Assembly (NCBI GenBank): GCA_963691655.1
Contig: OY829328.1
Location: 11,486,704-11,550,703 of the forward strand
Length of the DNA stretch: 64,000 nucleotides
Source: Toxonevra muliebris
Lineage: Eukaryota > Arthropoda > Insecta > Diptera > Pallopteridae
Direction of reading: 5' to 3'
Both the position numbers and the translations under genes were made by a program. Positions 51,033 through 60,605 of this stretch are shown in pieces. Each line of letters starts with the position of its first letter. Position 1 is the stretch's first letter. Under the pieces are notes generated by a model. The model made no database searches. It had not been told where the DNA came from and was given only the letters and a program-made list of their open reading frames with translations.

Positions 51033-51162
51033 CCCAGTAATGCCTAGCGGTGCCGTATGATACCTTGTTGCTAAGCCGTTTCTGAGCCAGGTTCAAAAAT
51101 AATTTTTTTTTCAAGTTACTTTCTTGATCTATCTACTTTAGTTCCCGCTCGTCCTTAATGGT
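51033..51162 (+). mobile_element. TTAA-flanked MITE, copy 4
   Basis: 130 bp between TTAA at 51029-51032 and TTAA at 51163-51166. It begins CCCAGTAATGCCTAGCGGTG and ends CCCGCTCGTCCTTAATGGT. Block order and length match the copies at 7911-8039 and 21098-21216. Confidence 0.8.
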
Positions 51163-51894
51163 TTAAGAAGAAATTAATCCTCCCAAGGACTTTGTATTTG
51201 TAAAAAGTCTATAGTTTACAATTTTTTCAAAAAGCGACTTTGCATTGTTTTGGAATTAAAAACTTTTCGTTTCAAAGCTCTTGTTCCACCACGTTCCATA
51301 TTCAAAATTCAAATAAAAATATGTTTCTCTTATTTGATCACATCGAAAAAAATATTTAAGACGGGGAACAGGGTGTTTCTCAGGGAGGGTCAATGTAAAA
51401 AGTTACTACTGTATCGAATGTAGAAAAATTAACTCTGATTTGGTATAAAAAATATGTTTAATAAATTTTACTAGTAATGCTAATATATTCGGTACTGCTG
51501 AGAATTCTTCATGTTTAAGAACGAATTTAATCCACTTTTTTTTAAATAAGAATATAATAGCCATAAATACGTAATAAGGTTAGAATAGCCTTAAAATCCT
51601 GATATGGTAGAAAAAGTCAATTGCCAAATTCTGATTTAGCAATGAACAATTTATAGAAAAAGAAAAACACTTTAGTTCTTGGGCCTGGCACAAAACAAAT
51701 TATGATGGTTAAAACAAATAATATAAATGCCTGAAAATTTTATCAATATCGGTTAAAATCTTTCTGATATATCGCATTTCAGTATATTAACACACTGTAC
51801 TTCAATGAAGCTTAGCTCCTACAAAATAAACATAAAACAAAATAAAAACACTACAATTTGCCTTACACCTACCCAGCCGACCAAATCTTTGTAT
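51163..51894. other. AT-rich noncoding stretch, no gene seen
   Basis: Nothing recognised. The sequence grows richer in CGA-type short words towards the tandem repeat that begins near 51895. Confidence 0.5.
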
Positions 51895-52150
51895 CATTTA
51901 CGAGACTTTGGCGATATTGATAATGGATCCGAAAACGATACAAAAACGAATGATATGTCGCTTAGTTTGTAGCAGCAAAAGTCTCGTTTACGACACTCGC
52001 AAAAGATATCTTTAGCGAGCCTTATTCTAGCCTTTTTACGAATCGTTTCTGATATCATTTGCGAGCATTTAGAGATATTTTTTACGAGTCTTTTATGATA
52101 ACGGTAACGAGCCTTTTGCGATATTTTTGCGAGTCTTTCATTCATGTCAT
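51895..52150 (+). repeat. Degenerate ~23 bp tandem repeat
   Basis: Units resembling ACGAGYCTTTTGCGATATTTTT follow one another, clearest at 52045-52150: GCGAGCATTTAGAGATATTTT, ACGAGTCTTTTATGATAACGG, ACGAGCCTTTTGCGATATTTT, CGAGTCTTTCATTCATG. Earlier units are more diverged. The 87-codon minus-strand frame here only reflects the repeat. Confidence 0.6.
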
Positions 52151-52239
52151 TTTTCACTACAACTACGAAAATTAATAATTTTGTGGTGCTATTTTAAAAA
52201 TTTTTATCTATTACTACAATATTATCATACTACTCTGTA

Positions 52240-52513
52240 TTATAAAATAAAAAAATAAATAAGAAAAATAAAAAAATTAACTAAATAATAATTAAAATAA
52301 TAAAAATAGTAAAAATAATAAAAATAATAAAAATAGTAAAAATAATAAAAATAATAAAAATAAAAAAAATAATAAAAATAATAAAAATAATAAAAATAAT
52401 AAAAATAATAAAAATAATAAAAATAATAAAAATAATAAAAATAATTAAAATTATTAAAATAATAAAAATAATTAAAATAATAAAAATAATAAAAATAATA
52501 AAAATAATAATAA
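52240..52513 (+). repeat. (ATAATAAAA)n microsatellite, left part
   Basis: About 30 near-perfect 9 bp units with occasional G or extra T. The array continues after the retrotransposon at 54531, so both parts formed one locus before insertion. Frames of poly-Tyr/Phe or Ile/Asn/Lys type are artefacts. Confidence 0.92.
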
Positions 52514-54530
52514 TAACACACAGCAAGCAATAAAGGAACAACGAAGTCTCCACACATGCTACATAGACTATAAAAACGCATTCGATAAGATACCACACAG
52601 TTGGCTTATACATGTCCTAAACATATACAAAATTCACCCAAAATACATAGATTTTCTAAAAAATAACATGAAAAACTGGAGAACAAATATACACTTACAA
52701 ACTAAATCAGAATACATAACTACAGACCCAATAAAAATAGAAACCGGTATATTCCAAGGAGACTCTCTAAGTGCACTTTGGTTCTGTATATGCCTGAACC
52801 CCCTATCTAACTCACTTAACAAAACACAATACGGATTCAATATCAAAAAACACAAACAAAATCAACACCGAATAAATCACCTGCTATATATGGACGACAT
52901 TAAATTATACGCAGCAACACAATCACAATTACAAAGATTAATTAGAATAACAGAAACAATCACAATAGACATAAAAATGGAATTTGGTATCGATAAATGC
53001 AAAACACAACACATAGAACATGGAAAATGGATAAACAGAGAAGCAACAGAAACCTTAAACAATGAAATCTTACAAAACATGGAAGAACAGGATCTTTATA
53101 AATACTTAGGTTTTCAGCAAAGTATAAAAATAGACCACACAACAATCAAAAATGAACTTAAAGCAGCATACTTGGAACGACTAACTAAATTAACAAAAAC
53201 TTACTTAAATTCCAGAAATCTATTTAAAGCCATAAATACATTTGCAATACCACTACTCACATACTCATTTGGAATAATCAAATGGAGTAACACCGATATT
53301 GAAAACATAAAAATAGCCACCAGAACAAAACTGACCAAATACCAAAAACATCATCCACATGCATGCAAGGAGCGTATCACGATCCCCAGAAAAGAAGGTG
53401 GTAGAGGACTGATAGACATCCAAAACCTACACAATAACCAAATAACCAATCTAAGAAACTATTTCTATACCCAAACAACAACATTACATCAAGCAATAAT
53501 AAAAGCAGATAATGATTACACCCCACTAAACCTTAATAATCGGAACCTTATAATAAATAATCAAACAATAGAAGAAAGTAAAACAATATGGAAACAAAAA
53601 CAATTACATGGAAAACACCCACACATAGTAGACAACAATAACATAGATAAACAAAATACATACACATGGCTGATAAAAGGTGAACTACAACCGGAAACAG
53701 AAGGGTTTATAATAAGTATACAAGATCAAATAATAGCAACAAGAAACTACAGAAAGTACATAATTAAAGATCCAACCATCACAACAGATAAATGCCGAAA
53801 ATGCAACATATACACAGAAACAATAGACCATATCACATCAGGATGCCCAATACTTGCAGGATCAAAATACACACAAAGACATGATACAGTAGCCAAAATA
53901 ATCCACCAAGAAATCATAAACAATCTTAACATCTCTAACAATAGAATACCATATTTTGAATACAAGCCCGAAACAATAATAGAAAACGAAACCTTCAAAA
54001 TATACTGGGACAGAACAATACTTACGGATAAAACAATAGCATGCAATAGACCAGATATCACGATAATAAATAAAAAAGATAAAACAACCCAGCTTATTGA
54101 AATAAGTGTACCCAATGACAACAATATACATGACAAATACATAGAAAAAATAGAAAAATATACTGAACTTGCACAAGAAATCAAAAACATCTGGAAACAA
54201 AATGAAGTAAAAATAATACCATTCATAATTTCAACAACAGGAATACTACATAAATCATTTACAGTAAACTTAAAAACCCTTGCAATTAACGAAAAACTGC
54301 ATGCGAAAATCCAAAAAGCAGTAATTCTCAAAACATGCAACATAGTCAGGTCCTTTTTAAATCTAAATTCATAAGTACTTAAACGTAACGAACAAAAATC
54401 AACATACAACAAACAAAAAGCAACAGGAAAAAGAAAGAAAAAAAACAACAGAGCATTGTCCCTTGGTAACGCTACCCGGGACATATGTAATCTCCGACAT
54501 GTGCGGACCCTGTCGAGATGGAAAAACTCT
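52514..54530 (+). mobile_element. R4/Dong-like non-LTR retrotransposon, 5'-truncated
   Basis: About 2.0 kb inserted in the (ATAATAAAA)n array. The 5' junction is at about 52510-52515, inside the reverse transcriptase, so RT motifs 0-2 and any N-terminal finger domains are missing. The 3' UTR (54375-54530) is GC-richer, with TTGGTAACGCTACCCGGGAC and GACATGTGCGGACCCTGTCG, and ends GATGGAAAAACTCTAT directly at the microsatellite, without poly(A). A restriction-like endonuclease and a TAA-rich target match what is known of Dong/R4 elements. The + strand is strongly A-rich and T-poor over the element, unlike its surroundings. Confidence 0.85.
52515..54374 (+). CDS. R4/Dong-like ORF: reverse transcriptase and restriction-like endonuclease, N-truncated
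   Basis: The frame is open from the microsatellite junction to TAA at 54372-54374, 619 codons without a stop; the first methionine is at 52668, giving 568 residues. Ahead of it lies motif A, YIDYKNAFDKIPHSW. Counting from that methionine: GIFQGDSLS (27-35, motif B), LYMDD (73-77, motif C with both catalytic Asp), RT thumb with RKEGGRGLIDIQN, a C-x2-C-x8-H-x4-C knuckle at 376-393, then RPDI (461-464) with LIEISVP (476-482), the PD-(D/E)xK-type core of the restriction-like endonuclease. In working elements the protein nicks target DNA and primes reverse transcription there. No frameshift is seen, so this is a young insertion, but it lacks the start of the gene and is probably inactive. Confidence 0.88.
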   Translation, partial: NTQQAIKEQRSLHTCYIDYKNAFDKIPHSWLIHVLNIYKIHPKYIDFLKNNMKNWRTNIHLQTKSEYITTDPIKIETGIFQGDSLSALWFCICLNPLSNSLNKTQYGFNIKKHKQNQHRINHLLYMDDIKLYAATQSQLQRLIRITETITIDIKMEFGIDKCKTQHIEHGKWINREATETLNNEILQNMEEQDLYKYLGFQQSIKIDHTTIKNELKAAYLERLTKLTKTYLNSRNLFKAINTFAIPLLTYSFGIIKWSNTDIENIKIATRTKLTKYQKHHPHACKERITIPRKEGGRGLIDIQNLHNNQITNLRNYFYTQTTTLHQAIIKADNDYTPLNLNNRNLIINNQTIEESKTIWKQKQLHGKHPHIVDNNNIDKQNTYTWLIKGELQPETEGFIISIQDQIIATRNYRKYIIKDPTITTDKCRKCNIYTETIDHITSGCPILAGSKYTQRHDTVAKIIHQEIINNLNISNNRIPYFEYKPETIIENETFKIYWDRTILTDKTIACNRPDITIINKKDKTTQLIEISVPNDNNIHDKYIEKIEKYTELAQEIKNIWKQNEVKIIPFIISTTGILHKSFTVNLKTLAINEKLHAKIQKAVILKTCNIVRSFLNLNS

Positions 54531-54748
54531 ATAATAATAATAAAAATAATAAAAATAATAAAAATAATAAAAATAATAAAAATAAAAAAAATAATAAAAA
54601 TTATAAAAATAATAAAAATAATAAAAATAATAAAAATAATAAAAATAATAAAAATAATAAAAATAATAAAAATAATAAAAATAATAAAAATAATAGAAAT
54701 AATAAAAATAATAAAAATAATAAAAATAGTAAAAATAATAAAAATTAA
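54531..54748 (+). repeat. (ATAATAAAA)n microsatellite, right part
   Basis: About 24 units of the same 9 bp repeat as at 52240-52513 and in the same orientation, with rare G changes. It resumes directly at the 3' end of the retrotransposon. Open frames of Asn-Lys or Ile-Lys repeats on this stretch are artefacts. Confidence 0.92.
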
Positions 54749-54934
54749 AAAAAGGTGGATTTTAAATTGTACCTATAATTTAAAAAGCATAAAGTACATA
54801 AACGTAAAGTACGTTTATGTAATTAATATACATTCCCGTCTTTGTCTAGTGGCTAACTTGCATAACCTTCTTATATTCAATACAAATATGAAGTGTATCA
54901 GAATTATAAGAAAGTGTACAAGTACAATACTTTG

Positions 54935-55085
54935 CCATATTTATGCTCGCAAAACTATCGTTTGCGAGCACGTTTGCGGACATTAAGCGGATGTTCTTGC
55001 GATGCTGGTATTTATGCCCGCAAAACGCTCGTTTCTGAGCTCGTTTGTGTTAGTTTAGGGGAACTTTCGCTCAACATTCGCTTCG
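54935..55085 (+). repeat. Imperfect 71 bp direct duplication
   Basis: TTTATGCTCGCAAAACTATC (54939) and TTTATGCCCGCAAAACGCTC (55010) start two copies of a unit that continues CGTTTGCGAGCACGTTTG and CGTTTCTGAGCTCGTTTG. The words resemble the CGAG/TTGCGA repeats at 51895-52150 on the other side of the microsatellite, so both may be remains of one repeat. Confidence 0.55.
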
Positions 55086-55089
55086 AAGT

Positions 55090-56160
55090 CCACTGAATAC
55101 ATTCACGTTTCTGTACATTTTAACTAGTATATCGGAGCAATTCTGACATCGTTTGCTACTTTGATTTTGTTAACGTGGAGCCTCTCATATGAATTTCATA
55201 GCATAAAATGCAAAGTTTTTAAGAATACCTATTGGTTTTGCAAGTGTCTTTTATGCTTTTAATTTAATATTTAAAATTACTTTTAATACATTTATTTTTA
55301 TTGCATTTTATGCAACCGAACATTTTATTTGGCAAACACACACACACAGAGATATAAATAAATATTCGCTTTGCATTACCATGTGGTCATCTCCTGAGGT
55401 TAGGTACTTTAAAATTAAATATAAATGAAAACAGAAAGCTGTTCATGGCACGTACACACTTATAAAAAACATTCTGCCTTTATACACCAGTTGGATACTA
55501 AAAAATAAAATTGAGAAGTTTTTTTTACAACTTGTAACTTTTTATACATGCATTTATTTATTTATTTAAATTTTTAGTCTTTATATATGCAAATTACATG
55601 AATATCGCTAAGAGTAAAAAACAATTAAACATTTAAAAACGATTACACAGTGCACTGCACAAAGCACTGGTGTTACATTATAATTTTAATGAATGCGATT
55701 TGATTTAATCGCGAAATGGTATATAACTACACTGCAGCAAGACGGACTTGATAACTTTTTGTAATTAGTTTGAGAAGAGCAGCAATAATTTTCAACTTCT
55801 CATCAAACTCGTACCAAAGAACAACAAGAAATGAGTTCATCTAATTTCTGGTACACTTGCATATAATTTTATTAAACAATGAAAATGTTCTGTTTGAAAC
55901 TTTCTCTGAGTATGAGATTGTTTATGTGAAAACTGTATTTTCTTTCTGAGTGTTCTGTACGTCATGCATTTTTATATATTTTTCGTAGTACAAATTGTTG
56001 AATACTTGCAAAATTACATTTAAATAGAAAATTCTATGAAAAGTTCATATTTATTACCGCTTAGATATATTAAATTTTAAAACTAAAAGGTACTTACTGG
56101 AATAATTCAAATTTGAGAATAACAATGAATATTTTATGATTTCAATGAATATCCATTTCA
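55090..56160. other. AT-rich noncoding stretch, no gene seen
   Basis: No supported gene or repeat beyond a short CA run at 55337-55348. Confidence 0.55.
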
Positions 56161-56162
56161 GG

Positions 56163-57791
56163 TACACCTGCGGTCACAGACATCTTACCACTTCTTTTTC
56201 TGAGAATTTTTTTTTTTAAATTTTCAGCTTATGCTTGGACCACATCCATAATTTTTTAATCGTTTATTTAATAGACAAATATACACTATTTAACAAAATT
56301 TTTTGTGACTTCCCAAGCTTTGGAAAACACAGTTTGAAATTTCGTTTTCCCAAACTTTTTCCAAAATTATTCTTAGGTTCAGTTCACTTTACGGTTTATG
56401 CTGAGCCACTTTACGTTTCATCAAGTCCTTGACAAGTTTTAATCAGTAATAAACTGTCATAATATCCAAATGTTTTTGGCTACAAAAAAATAAAATAATC
56501 ATTTTGATTTTTTTGCCGCTACAGAAAATATTCAATGCATTAAGTATATGGAAAAGACGAAAAATATTCATTTGAAATCAATAACATTTTTTTTAAATAG
56601 TGTATATATGTCTATTAAATACACGATTAAAAAATTATGGATGGACCAGTGGCGGCTCTAAGATTTGGGTTTGGGGGGGACCTGATTTTGCTAAATTAAA
56701 AGATAAATATCAGACTCACTATCGTCCAAAACCCAGACCTAGAGCAAACACTAGTGCAAAACACTAGGGCGGAAATTTCGACCAAATTTCAAACTAAAAT
56801 TCAAATACTCTTTTCGGATCGAAGTTTAAACCAAGAAAAGAACCAAATTCAGATAAAAAATATAGATCAAGATGGGACCAAATTCAGATCAAAATCTTGA
56901 TTATGACTTTTCTGATGGATTTATATTGTTAAATGATCTATTTTGAGAAAGCAATTTGAAACAAATTTTAACCTCCTTTGAGAAAACTTTTGATACATCT
57001 CGATTTTTTCAGTTATTTTTGGTCGAAACAAAAACCCGAAAAAAATTAAATTAAGATAACAGTTGATTTGGATAGTACTTTAAACGAATTTATAAAATAT
57101 ATATTCATATCACTCTTAGCATCGATATCACTATTAATATCGGTCTAGTGGCGAGTTTACGACCTCACAACTCCATAACCAAGTACTGCATTTTTACAAA
57201 AAAATAAAAACGTTACTTAAGCCTGATATACATTACTTAAAATTTAAATATATCTTAATTTGACCAAAAAACCAATACATTTTAAACTTTAACGAGATCC
57301 GTACACGCTTTCGGGTACCGGGCAACAACCGATTAAAAAAAGACAATGTTCAGACCACGAATCGGAATCGGAGATTAAATTCAGGTTAAAACTCAGACTA
57401 AAAACCCAAAATTCAGACCGAATCAAAACCAAAATCAGTTTTAAAATTCATTCCATAATTCAAAAAAAATTTAGACCACAACTCAGACCAATAGTTAGAT
57501 AAAACTTTAGGCCAAAAGGACACTAAATACCGAACGAAAGTAACCCAAAATTCGGACCAAAAACTAGTGGGAATTTCTGATAAATATTTACATCAAAAAA
57601 TTTTAACTTAAACAAAAACTAAACCAAAACAAAATTCAGACCGATTTCGGACCGAAATTCAGACTGATTTCAGCCACTACATATAGCCTTCCCCCCTGGA
57701 TACGCTACTGGATGTGATCCAAGCATAAGCTGAAAATTTTTGAAAATACTGAGAAAAAAGAAGTGGTAAGATGTGCGTGACCGCAGGTGTA
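56163..57791. mobile_element. Foldback element split by a second insertion
   Basis: The left end TACACCTGCGGTCACAGACA and the inverse of the right end, TACACCTGCGGTCACGCACA, begin inverted arms that continue through CATCTTACCACTTCTTTTT and TTTTCAGCTTATGCTTGGA. The right arm is interrupted after TTATGGATG by 56647-57710 and resumes with GATGTGATCCAAGCATAAGC. A further inner part of the arm pairs TAATCGTTTATTTAATAGAC (56258) with its inverse at 56605-56632. Without the insert the element is about 565 bp. Ends starting with TA suggest a Tc1/mariner-like TA target, unproven. Confidence 0.72.
56647..57710 (+). mobile_element. hAT-like nonautonomous element, 1,064 bp
   Basis: It starts CAGTGGCGGCTCTAAGATTT and ends CCCCCCTGGATACGCTACTG; the inverse of the end reads CAGTAGCGTATCCAGGGGGG, giving a short imperfect inverted repeat of hAT type (CAGTGGCG). 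The flanks GGATGGA and GGATGTGA are near-duplicates, which fits an 8 bp target duplication with one base lost. The interior is filled with degenerate units of about 15 bp like AAATTCAGACCAAAA, without coding capacity. Confidence 0.65.
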
Positions 57792-59985
57792 AATACAAAA
57801 TTTTATGTTAGTAATATTGAAGTCCCTTTGGAGTGACACTAAAAATAAGAAATAAACCTCCCTGAAATTGTTCACTATATATTTAACATAAATAAAAACT
57901 TGTTATAAATAAATTTGTATATCCTGCAAGTGCAAGTTTGCTATATATTCAATATAATTTAAAATTATAGCTATTCAACGCACACACAAAGCAAACACAA
58001 GCATTTATTCAAAGAAATTGAATTTTTAACAAATAACGCAAATAATCAACTTCATTATTTATTGATTTCTTCATTTAAGTTTCAGGAATTGAAACTCAAT
58101 TCATGCATTTTACTATTCATGCAATTTACAATTCATTCAAGATACGAGTATCTGTGCATATACAGTAAATTTGTATCTGATTACTTTAGCAACCAATGAA
58201 TATATGATTGTATGTAGGAGATATGTGTATTCATCCAACATGTTGCAATTTTGTTTGTGAGCAGCATTGAGAAAAAAGAAAATCTTTAACTGAATTTTTT
58301 TGTATTTCATACTACAATTTTTACTCCTTTTGCTTGTCAAAAAAGAAAATAGTTGATTGCGTTCTCAATATACATTTAATATAAAACATAATTCTTTGAT
58401 TCGTTATTATTATTAAAATAAGGACGGGAAATAAAACTTCAATGCAATGCTAAATGCAATGAAATTCAGTGTATTTGAATGGAATCATGTACAGGAAATT
58501 GCCCTTTTTTTTTGCAGAATTTCTGAAATCAAAAGTAATTTACGGTTCACTAAACATAAAGTAAATGCATCTAAGGAGAGTTTAGCCTTTAGCTATGTAT
58601 ATGTAAAGAGTTAAATCAAGCTGCAAATTGCACTGAAAACAAAAATAGATTGCAGATTTTATTATCTTCAAGGACATCAATGCGTGCTTTGCGTATTGTG
58701 CTTTGCGTATTGTGTATTCGTAAATTGTTTTATATTTGTAGTAAATATTGTAAATTTAGACTAAAAAAATGCATAGGTTTTGAAAACGATTAAAATGAAT
58801 TACGAATTATATGTTTTAAAAACTTAATTTTGTATTTTAAAGTACAAGTACGACCGTCACTGGTATAAAACGAAAAGGAAAAGTGAGGAATAACGCAGTT
58901 ACATACTTGTTCATATTGTTGTTGTTGCTGACATCATATTATCCATTTTAATTTACTTTAGCCTGCCGATTTTCTGGTAAACTTCCAAATGTGACTTCCC
59001 AAGACGAGGGGCATTTTTAGCTTTGTTAATTCTAAGACAAACATATTGATCAGCTCCGCTTTTGTTTAACTAATTGAATTTCGCTTTTGTACATTTCTGG
59101 CCATTTACTATTAATTTAACAGATTTATTTTGTTCAAAGATAATATAATGTTTCAGGAAATATATTTCTGGAACATATCAAACTTATTTATGAAATTTTT
59201 TGGTCACATAGGTCAAAAAAGCCATTTAATAAGAAGTGTAGAGAGTCAATGTGTTCTAAAAAATTTTTACCATAAAATTCCATTATAAGTCTCGGAGCAC
59301 AGTATTCTTCTTAGACTTGATTGGAGATATTCCAAAAATTTTTTAATTTATGTACTTTTTCCACTTTGTATGGTAACATCTCAAAATGAACGCCCATTCA
59401 AAAAAAAAAAAAAAAAAAATTGTCTCCATTCGTAACTGAAAATAATAACGTGTACCAAAATGCAAGTCATTGTGACAACACCTTTTATTTTACCCCAACT
59501 TTTGTAGGGAGCCAGACCAGTGCGCGCCCCCAAGTACGTAATGCTCTATGAGACTAGAAAATGTGACAGCTCTTACATAGCACTTACATACATTCAGCTG
59601 ATCTAAATTTTTTGTAAATCGACCAAGCATACATATATCGTTCGTGTATTCGAGATTTTCGAGTTGTGCAAAAAATGTCTTCAGTTATAGTTGAGCGCAT
59701 AACTTCATCAATAATGGCAAATGTGATATATTGCAATCTTGAATTACGCCTGTCCTATCATCGAGATGGTTCGATAATATCCCATTATGATAATGTTAAG
59801 AATTTCAAGCGGCTCACTTCTTCTGAGTAAAGTCTTTCAAATGAAAAGCTCTAGTGATAATGCAAATTCATGTCTGATTTTTGTATGAATTTGATTCGAA
59901 TTTTTTAATGTTTTTCGACTGCTCGGATGTTGTGTTCGTTTTCGGTATGAATTTTGATCTCTGTTGTCTGAGAGTTTCGGTAAGA
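57792..59985. other. AT-rich noncoding stretch, no gene supported
   Basis: Mostly AT-rich. A less AT-rich patch at 59500-59830 contains a 49-codon frame at 59675-59824 (MSSVIVERITSSIMANV at its start) with an acceptable AAAAATGTC start context, but no homology is recognised. An A run of about 20 lies at 59400-59419. Confidence 0.45.
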
Positions 59986-59990
59986 AACAT

Positions 59991-60060
59991 ACCCAAGCCG
60001 AGAATCGAACTCGGATCTCCAGAGACAAGAGTCTGGCACTCTGCCACTAGACCACAATGG
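59991..60060 (-). mobile_element. tRNA-like module 1 (SINE-type)
   Basis: On the minus strand it reads ATTGTGGTCTAGTGGCAGAG ... CCGAGTTCGATTCTCGGCTT. The TGGTCTAGTGG block fits an RNA polymerase III A box and GTTCGATTC a B box. The anticodon arm (CCAGA...TCTGG) closes an 8-base loop instead of 7, so it is not a functional tRNA. It lies in the same orientation as module 2 and close to a repeat body. Confidence 0.6.
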
Positions 60061-60065
60061 TGATG

Positions 60066-60225
60066 GTTGGACCTGCAGTTTAACGCTGACTCCGAATGGC
60101 TGTGCGGAAATTTCCTATCAGCTCGGTGGTCTTGCCATTACCAACCAAGGTGTGTACTTGTACACTTTCTTATAATTCTTATTCACTTCATATCGATAGT
60201 TAATATAAAAGGAGTTTATGAGAAT
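60066..60225 (+). repeat. Composite repeat body, second copy
   Basis: Matches 21654-21800 in order and orientation: TTGGACCTGCAGTTTAACGC, GTACTTGTACACTTTCTTAT, CATATCGATAGTTAATATAA and GAGTTTATGAGAATTAACC. It lies exactly between the two tRNA-like modules. The copy at 21654 lacks those modules at the same positions. Confidence 0.65.
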
Positions 60226-60233
60226 TAACCACC

Positions 60234-60306
60234 AGACCAAGACGGGAATCGAACCCACAACCATCTAGGTGAAAGTCTTGTGCACTATCCACTAGACTAT
60301 CAAGGC
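60234..60306 (-). mobile_element. tRNA-Glu-like module 2 (SINE-type)
   Basis: On the minus strand it reads GGCCTTGATAGTCTAGTGGA, with TTTCACC in the anticodon position (TTC) and GTGGGTTCGATTCCCGTCTT as the T arm with B box. TGATAGTCTAGTGG and GGGTTCGATTCCCG are very close to eukaryotic tRNA-Glu. The acceptor stem is imperfect and the setting is repetitive, so a tRNA-derived SINE or pseudogene is preferred over a working tRNA. Confidence 0.6.
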
Positions 60307-60329
60307 CGTCTGTCTGAATACTTTGTTTG

Positions 60330-60605
60330 GATTTATTAATTTTTAGTCGGAGTTTGGTATATTTTTGTTCAGATGAGATTTGGTTTCTTATCGGTCTGGT
60401 TTTTGGTAAGTCTTTCGATTCTTTCGATCAGATTTTTGGTTTGTATTTGATCTGAGTTTTAGTCTGAACTTTGGATTGATTTGTATTCAGAATTTTCCCT
60501 GAAATTTGTTTTTGGACTGAATTTTTCTCTGAATTTTGGGCTGAATTCTTTGTTTTGATCAAAAAAGCTTGGATCTCGGTCTGGTTTTCAATCCGATTTT
60601 GAGTC
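60330..60605 (+). repeat. TTTGGTCTGAATTT-type minisatellite
   Basis: Degenerate units of about 15 bp: TTCGATCAGATTTTTGGTTT, GATCTGAGTTTTAGTCTGAA, TTTTTGGACTGAATTTTTCT, CTGAATTTTGGGCTGAATTC. This is the complement of the array inside the hAT-like element at 56647-57710 and the same strand as the array at 21838-22035. Confidence 0.65.

Noticed and set aside
52240..52613. Minus-strand Tyr/Phe- and Ile-rich open frames of 110-118 codons
   Set aside because: They are translations of the 9 bp microsatellite and extend only briefly into the antisense of the retrotransposon.
53747..54484. 245-codon minus-strand frame that looks hydrophobic
   Set aside because: It is the antisense shadow of the R4/Dong-like ORF, whose sense frame carries catalytic motifs; A-rich sense codons create T-rich hydrophobic antisense codons.
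54456..54986. 176-codon plus-strand frame through the right microsatellite
   Set aside because: Mostly Ile-Lys repeat from the 9 bp array, with no start or splice context.
59675..59824. 49-codon frame in a less AT-rich patch
   Set aside because: No homology recognised and no supporting signals beyond a fair start context; noted but not called.
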